64,000 bases of DNA from Myxococcus landrumus (GTDB lineage: Bacteria > Myxococcota > Myxococcia > Myxococcales > Myxococcaceae). The stretch lies in contig NZ_CP071091.1 of assembly GCF_017301635.1 (NCBI RefSeq), forward strand, positions 4,910,001-4,974,000, given 5' to 3'. Numbering within the stretch: position 1 is the first letter of the stretch; each line of letters opens with the position of its first letter. Position numbers and translations under genes: made by a program. Under the pieces are notes generated by a model. It did not search any database. It had not been told where the DNA came from and was given only the letters and a program-made list of their open reading frames with translations. This document shows, piece after piece, positions 1 through 7,832 of the stretch.

Positions 1-357
1 GCCGATGAGCTCCGCCAGTGCGCGAGGCTCTACCATCTGCCCCAATGCAACGCCTGCCGAGAGGAGGACCCGAGGCTCCCTCTCTCGCCGAAGCAGGTCC
101 ATCAGCGCTTCGCCACGCTCCGCCCGGAAGACGCGGCTCCCAGTACCAAGCTGGCCCAGGATGTCCGCGCCGCGCCCCCGCTCTTTCGCGGAGGAGGCCC
201 CCAGAAGTTGCAGGGCGGCATCCAACACCTCACGCGTCCCCCGACGATGCAGTGTGCGGATGGCATCCCAGGCGCGCTCATCATCTTCGTCGCCCTCGAG
301 GGCCATCTGGATGAGTTCCTCGGTGCTTCCGTCTTCCCCCTGCCCTGGACGGCTCAT
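1..357 (-). CDS. HEAT-repeat protein, 5' part only
   Basis: The frame is open from an ATG at 357 down to the left edge of the window, 119 codons with no stop, so the 3' part lies outside. The visible protein has a short acidic N-terminus and then helical pairs such as LDAALQLLGASSAKERGRGA and PRVLLSAGVALGQ that look like HEAT/armadillo repeats. Such repeats normally act as protein-protein scaffolds. The start follows the DUF1993 stop by 26 bases on the same strand, so the two genes are probably cotranscribed. The exact role is unknown. The competing open frames on the plus strand are low-complexity shadows. Confidence 0.7.
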   Translation of the reverse strand, partial: MSRPGQGEDGSTEELIQMALEGDEDDERAWDAIRTLHRRGTREVLDAALQLLGASSAKERGRGADILGQLGTGSRVFRAERGEALMDLLRREREPRVLLSAGVALGQMVEPRALAELIG

Positions 358-383
358 GTTGCTCCTGTGTACTCCGAGACCGC

Positions 384-944
384 TCAGTTCGCCCCCCAGT
401 TGCCCAGGAAGTCGCCCATGGTGAGTCGCACACCTTGGTTGCGCAAAATGCTGTAGGCGCTGGTCACGTGATAGAAGAAATGGGGGATTGCGAATGCAAT
501 CAGAAACTGGTGGCCACTGGAGCGCATCGAGCCACGGCGGTGTTCGATGACAATCTCCCGTGCAAGGCCGGCTTCGAGGTCGCCTGGCGCGACTTCTCGG
601 AGAGAGGTGATCGTCGCATCGAGCCGCTGGTGCAGCTCCGCAATGCTCTTTGCATCGCTCGCGGCCGGCACCTGGGGCACACCCAGCAACTGCGCAATCG
701 CCAACCGGGCGCCCTCCGCGGCCCAGTGGACTTGGGCGGCGAGCGTATACATGTGCAGGTCATGTGGCGAGGCACTCGCAGCGTCGCGCATGGGCCCGTC
801 CGTGGCGAGTCGCGCATCCAGCAACGCCGCTTCACCGCCGCCACTGGCCACGACATGCTCTTCGGCCTTCGCCAACTGCGTCTTCAAGTTGGTCAGTCCG
901 CGGACGAACAGGCCCACGGATGAATCATAGGCATTCAAAGACAT
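384..944 (-). CDS. DUF1993 family protein
   Basis: This 186-residue soluble protein begins MSLNAYDSSVGLFVRGLTNL and contains the YTLAAQVHWAAEGARLA and FLIAFAIPHFFYHVTSAYSI segments. These fit the DUF1993 family, a four-helix DinB-like fold found in bacteria and fungi. The conserved His and Tyr near the C-terminus (HFFYHVTSAY) and the closing MGDFLG are family features as I recall them. No enzyme activity is established for the family. It has neither signal peptide nor membrane segment. It lies directly upstream of the HEAT-repeat gene on the same strand. Confidence 0.8.
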   Translation of the reverse strand: MSLNAYDSSVGLFVRGLTNLKTQLAKAEEHVVASGGGEAALLDARLATDGPMRDAASASPHDLHMYTLAAQVHWAAEGARLAIAQLLGVPQVPAASDAKSIAELHQRLDATITSLREVAPGDLEAGLAREIVIEHRRGSMRSSGHQFLIAFAIPHFFYHVTSAYSILRNQGVRLTMGDFLGNWGAN

Positions 945-1089
945 GGTCCATCCTTCACCGTGTCATGCGCCAGTGCCAACGGGTCCCGACCGGCGCGAAT
1001 TGTTGAGCGGCACTACTTACCGCACCTCATCCCTCTCAGCCAAACGGAGCGTACGTCCACCGATTTCCTCTGTGTGTTCGTCGCCCCCC

Positions 1090-1172
1090 GCTTCTGGCTC
1101 CCGACGCTTCAGGCCCGACTCGCCCACGGCCAGGAACTTCTCCCGCCACTCGCTCGGCACCAGGGAACCTGA
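1090..1172 (-). pseudogene. IS3-type orfA fragment
   Basis: On the minus strand a short stretch reads SEWREKFLAVGESGLKRREP, closely matching SEWREKFLAGAEANLKSREP in the truncated orfA at 15433-15646. It is the helix-turn-helix end of an IS3-type OrfA. No start, stop or partner orfB can be found, so it is debris. The rest of the 945-1262 interval shows no other gene. Confidence 0.55.
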
Positions 1173-1262
1173 CTGCGACGTCAACGCAGCAAATCAGGCG
1201 ATGCGCCGCGCATGACCTGGGCTCCTGGGTGACGCCTGGAGATTGCAATCAATTCGGGGGCC

Positions 1263-2123
1263 GTGCATTGGAACGTCGTGTCCTCCGCACCCGTCCTTGG
1301 ATTTGGTCGCTATCTCGGCACACCGCTCCAGCGCCTGGAGGTGGCGGGGCTCGTCCTCACGGAGAGCATCTATCCTCCCGGTGCCCTCCTTGCCCTCCAC
1401 CGTCACCGGCATGCGGGCTTCCGGCTCACGCTCGAAGGAGGCTTCACCGAGGTCCTGGAAGGACGTGCCCGGGAATGTCCGCCCAGGTCGGTGGTCTTCC
1501 AGGCCCCCGAGGTCGCCCACGAGCAGCGCATCACAGGTCGGCGCACCCGCACCTTCAACGTCGACTTCTCCGAGGCGGTCTGGCGGTCGCGCTACCCGCT
1601 CCTGTCCCGGCTGGACAGCCAGATGGAGCTCACCTCCGCGCGGATGTCCACGCTGAGCGCGCGCCTCTACCAGGAGTTCCACCGTGGGGATGACGTGGCG
1701 GCGCTGGCCATCGAAGGGCTGGTGCTGGAGCTGCTGGCCGAGGCAGTCCGCGCCACGACTCCCACGAAGGCGTCAGCCCCTCCCGCGTGGCTCGCGCGGG
1801 TCCGGGAGCTCCTCGATGAGGTCCAAGGTTCGCCTCCCACACTCGCGCAACTGGCTCGCGAAGCGGGGGTGAGCCCCACGCAGCTCGGCCGCGGCTTCCG
1901 CCAGTTCTTCCGGTGCACTCCCGCCGACCACCTCCGCCGCGCCCGACTGGAGCGCGCCAGCCGGGCGCTACGGGAGACAGCGCGCTCCCTCAGCGACATC
2001 GCGCTGGAAGCGGGCTACTGCGACCAGAGTCACATGACACGCGAATTCAGCCGCCGACTCCGCCTGACCCCGGCCGAGTACCGGCGGCTGCTCACGGGCC
2101 GCTCGTTTCGTCCAACGGGGTGA
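1263..2123 (+). CDS. AraC family transcriptional regulator
   Basis: The 286-residue protein has an N-terminal cupin-like sensor region (about 1-110, with PPGALLALHRHRHAGFRLTL) and a C-terminal AraC/XylS DNA-binding domain (about 180-280). The latter has two helix-turn-helix units: LAQLAREAGVSPTQLGRGFR, then SLSDIALEAGYCDQSHMTRE, and the usual RRLRLTPAEYRR ending. It should be a one-component regulator sensing a small ligand. The start is a GTG, with other in-frame GTG codons just downstream, so the N-terminus is uncertain by a few residues. The next gene, 46 bases downstream on the same strand, is a lipoprotein that may be its target or only a neighbour. Confidence 0.85.
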   Translation: MHWNVVSSAPVLGFGRYLGTPLQRLEVAGLVLTESIYPPGALLALHRHRHAGFRLTLEGGFTEVLEGRARECPPRSVVFQAPEVAHEQRITGRRTRTFNVDFSEAVWRSRYPLLSRLDSQMELTSARMSTLSARLYQEFHRGDDVAALAIEGLVLELLAEAVRATTPTKASAPPAWLARVRELLDEVQGSPPTLAQLAREAGVSPTQLGRGFRQFFRCTPADHLRRARLERASRALRETARSLSDIALEAGYCDQSHMTREFSRRLRLTPAEYRRLLTGRSFRPTG

Positions 2124-2169
2124 GTTCCGTCCAAGACGTCCTCACTCGACAGGGTACAGCTTCATCGCC

Positions 2170-3429
2170 ATGACTTCCGACATCCTCGACTCCCCCATCC
2201 CCGTTCGCTCCCGGCTCTCCGCCACCCGGCGTGGGGGCACCCTCCTGGCCCTCATCGCCACGCTGGGGCTGGCGTCGTCCGGCTGCGCATCACAGCAGAA
2301 GGTCCCCGCCGCTCCCGCGCCGGCCGTCACCCGGGTGGATGCCGGGCGCACGCACTGGGTGCTGCGTCCCTCCGAGGCGTATGACGCCCTCTGCCTGCTG
2401 AACCTGCTCCGAGGCGACGCGTTCTACACACAGTTCTATCCCGAGGAGTTCCAGCGCTTTTCCGCCCTCCTCGAGCCCCAGGAGAAGGCAGCGCTCGAGC
2501 ACCTCACCGAGCGGCTGGGGAAACGAGCCGGGAAGATGGTGGGTCCCCACCTGTCGCTCGTCTTCTCCGTCGCGAGCCCCATCACCGTGGACGACCTGAC
2601 CAGGACGGTCTCGGATGAGGCCGCGTGGAAGGCGATGCGCCGGGACTTCGCGGCGACGAGCTACGGCAAGGACTTCGACTTCACCGCGATGGAGGACGTG
2701 CGCCAGGACCTGGGCGTGCTGTTCGCATTCCTTGAGCGCATCGGCTTCTCCCGCATCTGGCACGCGGAGTACTTGCCCCAGGTCGAGCAGGCCATCGCGC
2801 AGCTCGGTGCGCAGGTGGCCTCCCATGATGTGGTGGGCTGGGACGAGGACATCCTCGGCCGGGCGCTCCACGTGGAGGAGCTGAACGCCCACGTCCTGAA
2901 GTTCGTCAAACCCCACGGCATCCGGGTGACGGGCTGGAACTTCCTCACCGACCGCACCTACCCGCTGAGTGTCACGGTGAAGACCGCGGTGCACGAGTTG
3001 CTCCACCCCCCGTTCAAGCGCGAGGGCATCATCGACGCGCGGTTGACGGCCCTGGAGGCGGACCCCTACTTCCAGCGACTGGTGCGCGAGCACAACCCCG
3101 CGTTCGGCTACACCACCGCGAAGGGGCTCACGGAGGAGGACTGCGCCGAGGCCATCGACGTGTTCGTCAGCGAGCGCGAGGGCCTGCTCCGCGCGAGGGA
3201 TGGCAAGCCGCTCACGGGCGCCGCCTTCTTCCGCGACCACGACGACGGAATGCACGTGCTGGCCTACGTGCTCTACGAGGAGCTGCGTCGCGCGGACTTC
3301 TCCCAGGGGATGAAGTACGAGGACTTCCTGCTGAAGCTGTTCGACACGGGAGTGCTCGTGCCGGGGAAGCTGGAGCAGCGATTCCGGTCCTACACCGGCA
3401 CCTATCCCGTGAAGGCGTTGAAGGAATAG
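2170..3429 (+). CDS. putative zinc-peptidase-like lipoprotein
   Basis: This 419-residue protein starts with a basic stretch, a hydrophobic segment (residues 24-37) and a Cys at 39 in ASSGC, suggesting an exported, probably lipidated protein with a weak lipobox. The rest is soluble. A motif HELLH (His275, Glu276, His279) has the HExxH form of zinc peptidases, followed by acidic helices (EEDCAEAIDVFVSE) that could supply a third ligand. I recognise no named family, so the peptidase assignment rests on the HExxH motif and the secretion signal. The protein is full length and codon use matches its neighbours. Confidence 0.55.
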   Translation: MTSDILDSPIPVRSRLSATRRGGTLLALIATLGLASSGCASQQKVPAAPAPAVTRVDAGRTHWVLRPSEAYDALCLLNLLRGDAFYTQFYPEEFQRFSALLEPQEKAALEHLTERLGKRAGKMVGPHLSLVFSVASPITVDDLTRTVSDEAAWKAMRRDFAATSYGKDFDFTAMEDVRQDLGVLFAFLERIGFSRIWHAEYLPQVEQAIAQLGAQVASHDVVGWDEDILGRALHVEELNAHVLKFVKPHGIRVTGWNFLTDRTYPLSVTVKTAVHELLHPPFKREGIIDARLTALEADPYFQRLVREHNPAFGYTTAKGLTEEDCAEAIDVFVSEREGLLRARDGKPLTGAAFFRDHDDGMHVLAYVLYEELRRADFSQGMKYEDFLLKLFDTGVLVPGKLEQRFRSYTGTYPVKALKE

Positions 3430-3653
3430 CTCCTCGGAAGCGGGCCGCACCAGACGCCGCGGTCACTCGTTGAGCCAGGACAGGCACGCCGACCGGGCGT
3501 GAGCGCGTTGGCATGCGGGGCGTCGACCTGGCGAGTGCTCCGCGGACGACCTGGATGAAGGGCCCTGCCACTCCGCGGAGCCCATGTGTTCAAGCCCCTG
3601 CCCCCCAAGGCGCTTTCTTCACGGCGATGGAGCGGGCGCGCGGGTCCCACCAG
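3430..3653. repeat. intergenic stretch with a tRNA-array tail module
   Basis: No gene is seen here. Bases 3590-3632 (CAAGCCCCTGCCCCCCAAGG and on) match the trailer of the tRNA array at 4563-4605 and a further copy near 12864-12905. The shared pattern is TTAAGCC-CTGAAT-CCAAGGG followed by a T-run and a CGATG. It is therefore one member of the dispersed repeat family described in the findings. Confidence 0.45.
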
Positions 3654-3678
3654 CACCGCCCGAATTAATCGGGCGGTG
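3654..3678. promoter_or_regulatory. inverted repeat upstream of the 49-residue peptide gene
   Basis: Ten-base arms CACCGCCCGA and TCGGGCGGTG flank a five-base AT centre. The arms are fully complementary. The hairpin lies 51 bases before the peptide start codon. It could be an operator, a terminator of upstream transcription or a processing site; there is no T-run to favour a terminator on the plus strand. Confidence 0.5.
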
Positions 3679-3729
3679 TCAGGGACGAGAATCACTCACC
3701 GTAGAGTTCCCCAGAAAGGAGCGGCGACC

Positions 3730-3879
3730 ATGACGATGCAGACGAATCCGGTGAAGCGCAGCTATCGCAACAACCTCTGGAACCAGTTCAACGCCGCCTC
3801 CTGCTCGCGCGTGAGCGACGGCTCGAACTGCATCGTGGGATTCGGCCTGATTCTCGGCCATCCGCCCGTACCCTGCTGA
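3730..3879 (+). CDS. small orphan peptide, 49 residues
   Basis: The frame runs from ATG 3730 to TGA 3877-3879, preceded by AGGAGCG at a good ribosome-binding distance. The product begins MTMQTNPVKRSYRNNLWNQF and ends with three Cys residues (25, 35, 49) in a hydrophobic, Gly- and Pro-containing tail. It has no recognised family. A second locus at 22976 encodes a clearly related start (KRSYRN-LW then AAS), and about 50 bases of upstream sequence are also conserved (GTCAGGGACGA and on). Conservation in the reading frame plus a strong terminator right after the stop suggest a real gene. A leader-plus-Cys-core shape would fit a modified peptide precursor or a small toxin, but no modifying enzyme is adjacent. 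Confidence 0.55.
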   Translation: MTMQTNPVKRSYRNNLWNQFNAASCSRVSDGSNCIVGFGLILGHPPVPC

Positions 3880-3916
3880 CGCTCGCGTGCCTTCATCGGC
3901 GCGCCAAGCCACGCAG

Positions 3917-3950
3917 AGGCCGGGCTCCCATCCAGGGGACCCGGCCTTTC
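3917..3950 (+). terminator. rho-independent terminator after the peptide gene
   Basis: Stem arms AGGCCGGG and CCCGGCCT enclose an inner TCCC/GGGGA pairing and a small loop, followed by TTTC. It separates the peptide gene from the tRNA array. Confidence 0.7.
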
Positions 3951-3975
3951 GGCTTTCCGGGCCCCCGACTCCTCC

Positions 3976-4061
3976 GGGGACGTAGAGCGTTAGGGGAGAC
4001 GCACGGGCCTGTAGAGCCCGAGCCCGAAAGGGCCCGCTGGGTTCAACTCCCAGCGTCCCCA
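3976..4061 (+). tRNA. tRNA-Tyr (GTA)
   Basis: The 7-bp acceptor stem pairs GGGGACG (3976-3982) with CGTCCCC (4054-4060), discriminator A4061. The anticodon loop is CTGTAGA between CGGGC and GCCCG, giving anticodon GTA. A long variable arm (class II, as expected of bacterial tRNA-Tyr) and a T arm CTGGG-TTCAACT-CCCAG follow. CCA is not encoded. It is the first of five tRNA genes on the same strand. Confidence 0.9.
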
Positions 4062-4106
4062 TGCAGCACGAGCGGGGCTCGCCACACTCCGCTTCACAAC
4101 ACCTCA

Positions 4107-4177
4107 CGGGGTATCGCTCAAGGGTAGGGCACTCGTCTGATACGCGAGAAATCTCGGTTCGAGTCCGAGTACCCCGA
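4107..4177 (+). tRNA. tRNA-Ile (GAT), atypical
   Basis: Acceptor CGGGGTA (4107-4113) pairs with TACCCCG (4170-4176), discriminator A4177. The anticodon stem is CTCGT/GCGAG with loop CTGATAC, so the anticodon is GAT. The T arm CTCGG-TTCGAGT-CCGAG is regular. The variable loop is only four bases, and the body is unlike the usual tRNA-Ile found in rRNA operons. At 71 nt without CCA it looks like a mobile-element or phage type tRNA. Confidence 0.8.
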
Positions 4178-4234
4178 CTTTCACACGCCCACTGACGGCT
4201 GAATCGTCGTGGTGAACTCAGGCCAGGTAGCAGC

Positions 4235-4305
4235 GCGGGCGTCGTCCAGCGGCAGGATGCTGGTTTCCCAGACCAGCGACACGGGTTCGAATCCCGTCAC
4301 CCGCT
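4235..4305 (+). tRNA. tRNA-Gly (CCC), atypical
   Basis: Acceptor GCGGGCG pairs with CACCCGC except for one C-A mismatch at the sixth pair. The anticodon loop TTCCCAG sits between CTGGT and ACCAG, giving CCC. The T arm ACGGG-TTCGAAT-CCCGT is canonical. The acceptor mismatch suggests relaxed selection or recent origin. No CCA is encoded. Confidence 0.8.
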
Positions 4306-4318
4306 TCATCCCTCTCAC

Positions 4319-4390
4319 ACCGGAGTCGTCTAACCAGCAGGATGGCGGACTCTGACTCCGCAGGTGCAGGTGCAAAGCCTGCCTCCGGTT
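4319..4390 (+). tRNA. tRNA-Gln (CTG), atypical T loop
   Basis: The acceptor pair ACCGGAG/CTCCGGT is perfect. The anticodon loop CTCTGAC between GCGGA and TCCGC gives CTG. The T stem GCAGG/CCTGC holds loop TGCAAAG, where G replaces the usual T at position 55. Spacing from the Gly gene is only 13 bases. CCA is not encoded. Confidence 0.8.
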
Positions 4391-4413
4391 CTTTCCCTTT
4401 TCACGCAACACAT

Positions 4414-4485
<72 letters not shown>

Positions 4486-4532
4486 CTGATTGAAGGTTCA
4501 AGCAACTTGGCTGAGCCTTCAGTGTTAACACG

Positions 4533-4560
4533 GGCCTCGCGATGAAAATCGCGGGGCCTT
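4533..4560 (+). terminator. terminator-like hairpin after the tRNA array
   Basis: Arms GGCCTCGCGAT (4533-4543) and ATCGCGGGGCC (4548-4558) pair over 11 bases with one T-G around a GAAA tetraloop, then TT. A weaker 9-bp hairpin lies just before it (4491-4520). Together they probably end the array transcript. Confidence 0.6.
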
Positions 4561-4717
4561 CGTGCTTAAGCCCCTGAATCCCAAGGGATTTTTCCTCACA
4601 GCGATGTAGAGAGCACTCTCTGCTCCCCGCCGCGCAGAGCGAGACACCGTACCCGTCCGGATTTGGGCGTCGAAGAGTTGAGTGAGTTGGGACACCTCCA
4701 TGCGTTCAGGGTGAGCG

Positions 4718-5074
4718 ATGGAGGAGCAGATGAAGAGACACTTGGGAGCCGACGCATGGCGGCGGCTGGTGTTGGAGCTGGAGGAGAGCGGGCAGACGCA
4801 CAAGGAGTTCGCGGCGGCGAAAGCCATCTCGGTGAGCACGATCCAGTTCTGGTTGTACAAGCTGCGCAGAGAGGCCGTGCGAGCGAGCGCTCCTCCCGTG
4901 CTGCTGCCAGTAGAGGTAGTAGACTCGACCGCGCTTTCAGCGCGGCGGGGAGGGGCCTCCGCATGCGGCCCACCGGCCTTGCTGGAAGCCGCGCTCCCCT
5001 CGGGAGTCGTGTTGCGCTTCCCAGCGGGGACGGACATTGCGTACCTGCGTGCGGTCCTGGCGGGGCTGGGTTGA
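4718..5074 (+). CDS. tnpA: IS66 accessory protein TnpA
   Basis: The 118-residue protein carries an N-terminal helix-turn-helix-like region with the pattern HKEFAAAKAISVSTIQFWLY, typical of IS66 TnpA, and ends with SGVVLRFPAG followed by YLRAVL. IS66 elements need TnpA and TnpB beside the DDE transposase TnpC, although their biochemical roles are unclear. The ATG follows GGGTGAGCG. The stop lies one base before the GTG start of tnpB, suggesting translational coupling. Confidence 0.9.
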   Translation: MEEQMKRHLGADAWRRLVLELEESGQTHKEFAAAKAISVSTIQFWLYKLRREAVRASAPPVLLPVEVVDSTALSARRGGASACGPPALLEAALPSGVVLRFPAGTDIAYLRAVLAGLG

Positions 5075-5075
5075 C

Positions 5076-5465
5076 GTGCTCCTGCTGCCGCGTGCCGTCC
5101 GCATCCACCTGGCCGCTGAGCCGGTGGACATGCGCAAGTCCATCGATGGCCTCTTCGTCCACGTGCAACGAGTCCTGGTGGCGGACGCGTACTCCGGCCA
5201 CCTCTTCGTCTTTGTCAGCAAGCGGCGAGACAAGGTGAAAGTGCTGGCCTGGGACGGCGGAGGATTCCTGCTTCTGTACAAGCGACTGGAGGCGGGCCGC
5301 TTCCGGATGCCTGACGTCGCGCACGACGCCACGTCGGTGCAGCTGGACTCCACGCAGTTGGCCATGTTGCTCGACGGCATCGACGTCTCTCGGGTACGTC
5401 GGCCGGTCCAATGGCAGCCGCCCGAGCAGCCAGCCGAGTCCCAGGGCACCACGGCTCGGCGGTGA
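5076..5465 (+). CDS. tnpB: IS66 accessory protein TnpB
   Basis: The product matches IS66 Orf2: PVDMRKSIDGL, then SGHLFVFVSKRRDKVKVLAW, then LYKRLEAGRFRMP. I chose the GTG at 5076 (VLLLPRAVRIHLA) because family members start with a similar hydrophobic strand and it sits directly after the tnpA stop; an in-frame ATG at 5037 inside tnpA is the alternative. The gene is 129 codons, slightly longer than usual because of a Pro/Gln-rich tail. Confidence 0.88.
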   Translation: MLLLPRAVRIHLAAEPVDMRKSIDGLFVHVQRVLVADAYSGHLFVFVSKRRDKVKVLAWDGGGFLLLYKRLEAGRFRMPDVAHDATSVQLDSTQLAMLLDGIDVSRVRRPVQWQPPEQPAESQGTTARR

Positions 5466-5478
5466 GTACCTGGGTGGC

Positions 5479-6954
5479 ATGGCTCGCGAGTTGCCAATGG
5501 ACCACCACTGCCCGTGGCGCGAGGAAGCCGAAGAGCTTCGTGAGCGACTGACGACTCTCGAGCAGCAGGTCGCGACGCTCACCCGCACCGTCTTCGGCAA
5601 GAAGTCGGAGAAGCTACCGCCGCCCGCGGAGGAGCTGCGCAAAGAGGCTCCGCGCGACGAGAAAGCCCAGGCGGAGGCCGCGCTCCTGAAGCGTCGCGAG
5701 CGTGCGGGCGTGAAGAAGGAGCTGCCGTCGCGCACTGTCTTCCACCCAGTCCCCCGCGAGCACCAGCGGTGCCCCCGCTGCCACGGGACAGACTTCCACG
5801 CGCTGAGGCCGGGCCGGCCGAGCGTCCTGTATGAGTACATCCCGGGCCGCTTTGAGAAGCAGGTGCACGTACGAGAAACCCTCGTCTGCGCGTGTGGCGA
5901 GAGTCTCGTGACGGCCATGGGGCCACCCCGCGTCGCCGAGAAGACGGGCTACGGCTCCGGTTTCATCGCCCACCTCGTCACTTCGAAGTGCGCCGACTCC
6001 CTGCCTCTGCACCGACTTGAGAAGGCTCTCGCGCGTGAGGGACTCCCGGTGGCCCGCAGCACCATGACGGACCTCTTCCACCGCGCCGCCACGGAGCTGG
6101 CTCCTGTCTCCGATTGCCTGCTCAAGAAGGTGGCCACGCAGCAGGTGGTGCAGGCAGACGAAACGCCCCTGAAGGTGCAGGCCCCGGAGAAGACGAGGAC
6201 GGGCTACCTCTGGACGTTCCTCTCGGAGGAGGAGTCCTCGCACGACTCTCTCATCGCCTACTGCTTCAGCCCTACCCGCGCTGGCACCACGCCCATGGAG
6301 GTCCTCGGGGACAGCCATGGCTGTCTCGTGGTGGACGCGTACACCGGCTACAACCGGGTGACGACGCCAGACGGCCGCACGCGCGTCGGGTGCTGGGCCC
6401 ATGTCCGCCGCCGCTTCTTCGAGGCTCGTCCCCATCCGGCCGCGCAAGAGATGCTGAAGCTCATCCTCCAGCTCTACCGGGTGGAGGCCGCCGTGAAGGA
6501 GGCGGGACTGGCAGGGACTTCCTCCCACCTGGCCATGCGCAAGGAGCAGTCTTCCCAGGCGCTGGCCGCAATCCGCTCCTGGCTCGAGGAGAATCAGCCT
6601 TTGCACCCACCTCGCGGCCCGCTGGGCACGGCGATTTCCTACACGCTTGGTCAATGGGACGCGCTCACGCGCTTTGTCGATGACGTGCGGCTCCCCTTGG
6701 ACAACAACGCCTCGGAGCGAGCCCTGCGCGTCGCGGCCCTCGGACGGAAGAACTTTCTGTTTGTCGGACATGACCGCGCGGGCCGCAACCTCGCGGGTCT
6801 CTACTCGCTCGTCGCCACCTGCTCGGCGAACGGCATCAATCCGCGCGAGTACCTCTCCGACGTCTTGCTTCGCGTGCAGTACCACCCGGCAAGCCGCCTG
6901 GATGAACTCCTGCCAGGTCCCTGGGGTCGTCGCCTCGCCGCGAACACCTCCTGA
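5479..6954 (+). CDS. tnpC: IS66 transposase TnpC
   Basis: This 491-residue DDE transposase has an N-terminal coiled coil (LRERLTTLEQQVATLTRTVF), the IS66 signature FGKKSEKL, a zinc-binding region with paired Cys (CPRC and CACG) and the catalytic core. The acidic residues lie in VQADETPLK, VVDAYTGY and NNASERALR. The C-terminal extension is present, so the protein appears full length and potentially active. The start at 5479 or ATG 5497 (MDHHCPWREE) cannot be separated by the sequence alone. Confidence 0.93.
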   Translation: MARELPMDHHCPWREEAEELRERLTTLEQQVATLTRTVFGKKSEKLPPPAEELRKEAPRDEKAQAEAALLKRRERAGVKKELPSRTVFHPVPREHQRCPRCHGTDFHALRPGRPSVLYEYIPGRFEKQVHVRETLVCACGESLVTAMGPPRVAEKTGYGSGFIAHLVTSKCADSLPLHRLEKALAREGLPVARSTMTDLFHRAATELAPVSDCLLKKVATQQVVQADETPLKVQAPEKTRTGYLWTFLSEEESSHDSLIAYCFSPTRAGTTPMEVLGDSHGCLVVDAYTGYNRVTTPDGRTRVGCWAHVRRRFFEARPHPAAQEMLKLILQLYRVEAAVKEAGLAGTSSHLAMRKEQSSQALAAIRSWLEENQPLHPPRGPLGTAISYTLGQWDALTRFVDDVRLPLDNNASERALRVAALGRKNFLFVGHDRAGRNLAGLYSLVATCSANGINPREYLSDVLLRVQYHPASRLDELLPGPWGRRLAANTS

Positions 6955-6998
6955 AGTACGCGGCGGACCCGCATCCCCTCCGAGAGCGTCACCACGAC

Positions 6999-7139
6999 AC
7001 TGACCCTGGCCCTGGGCGGGACTCGTCCCTCCTCAGGACAGCCAAACCCGGACGGGTACGAGCGCGTTACCCGTCCACTGACCCTCGCATGGGGCGGGAC
7101 TCGTCATTCCTCAGGACAGCCAAACCCGGACGGGTACGA
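6999..7139 (+). repeat. tandem duplication of the IS66 right end
   Basis: Two copies of about 63 bases (6999-7061 and 7077-7139) each run from ACTGACCCT through GGCGGGACTCGT to the terminal repeat CGGACGGGTAC. Only the outer copy abuts the 8-bp target duplication, so it is the end used in the last transposition. The inner copy is a spare terminus. Confidence 0.85.
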
Positions 7140-7145
7140 GACACC

Positions 7146-7280
7146 CGCCGTCTTCGCCTCCAAATGGCCTGTCGAAACCTCTCTTCTTCCCAATCTGGGG
7201 AGAGAGTGGCCGAGAGTGGTTAACAGGTCCTGTTGAACGCCGGGGCAGGCCAGTCTGACAGTTCAGGGATTTCGATGTCG
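7146..7280 (+). repeat. degenerate tRNA-Ser/Leu-like segment, tail of the tRNA array
   Basis: Bases 7196-7245 begin GGGGAGAGAGTGGCCGAGAG and continue GTGGTTAACAGGTCC. This resembles the acceptor and D arm of a class II tRNA, but no matching 3' acceptor strand or T arm follows. Related segments lie at 13003-13075 and 59104-59165. It is best read as a decayed sixth tRNA of the array, cut off from it by the IS66 insertion. Confidence 0.45.
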
Positions 7281-7832
7281 TACCTTCCAGGGTTACGCAT
7301 CTTCCCTCTTTCAGAATGCCAAAACGAGCGACTTGTTAACCGAGAGAGTGAAAACTCGGCCAGATATTACTGAGTGCTCACGATTTTCACAGACGCCGCT
7401 GGCCTGCCTGGGCTCTTCGGACCATCTGGACAGGGAGGAGGGCGGGTAGTGCTCCGGATGCATCTGCGTTCGACATCTCGAGCTTCGAGCCCATCGGTTT
7501 CACAGACGCAAGCCCTCAGCGGATAGGGGCGCCCGTACTTGTGACAACTTCGCTGCAGCGACGGGACGGAAGCCATCCACGGCTGGAGCACTGACCTGAT
7601 TGCTCCTCATGAACTCTTGGGCATGCGACAAGCTACATGAAGGACCCTAGTCACGATTTCGTCGCGGAGCCGAAGCGCGCTGAGTCGTCCCTCAGACTGC
7701 ATGGGCTGCGCGTGTCGACCGGCGCAACTCTGTCCCCACGGCTCCCTCCACCCCTGCGCTGACCGCAACTTTTCAGCCTGCGCCACACCCGCGCTCCTCC
7801 TGCGGGGCGCTACCGCACCCAAACGGGCAGCA
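7281..7832. other. no gene recognised
   Basis: The stretch has stops in all frames or only shadow-like open frames without ribosome-binding sites. Bases 7335-7366 hold a weak hairpin (CCGAGAGAG...CTCGG). I see no transposase or tRNA similarity beyond position 7280. Confidence 0.4.

Larger units (their letters stand above)
4649..7137 (+). mobile_element. intact IS66-family insertion sequence
   Basis: The element has terminal inverted repeats: left GTACCCGTCCGGATTTGG from 4649, right its near-complement ending at 7137. It is flanked by a perfect 8-bp target duplication, GAGACACC at 4641-4648 and 7138-7145; 8 bp is the IS66 hallmark. It carries tnpA, tnpB and tnpC in order, all apparently intact. 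It was inserted into the trailer of the tRNA array, because the sequences on either side continue one repeat module seen uninterrupted near 12.86-13.08 kb. The right end is duplicated (separate entry). A truncated inverted relative lies at 24302-25714. Confidence 0.95.

Noticed and set aside
2290-3450. 386-codon minus-strand frame opposite the lipoprotein
   Set aside because: No motif; the plus strand has a signal peptide and HELLH.
7196-7280. tRNA-Ser gene after IS66
   Set aside because: The 5' half resembles a class II tRNA, but no 3' acceptor strand or TTCGA loop follows.
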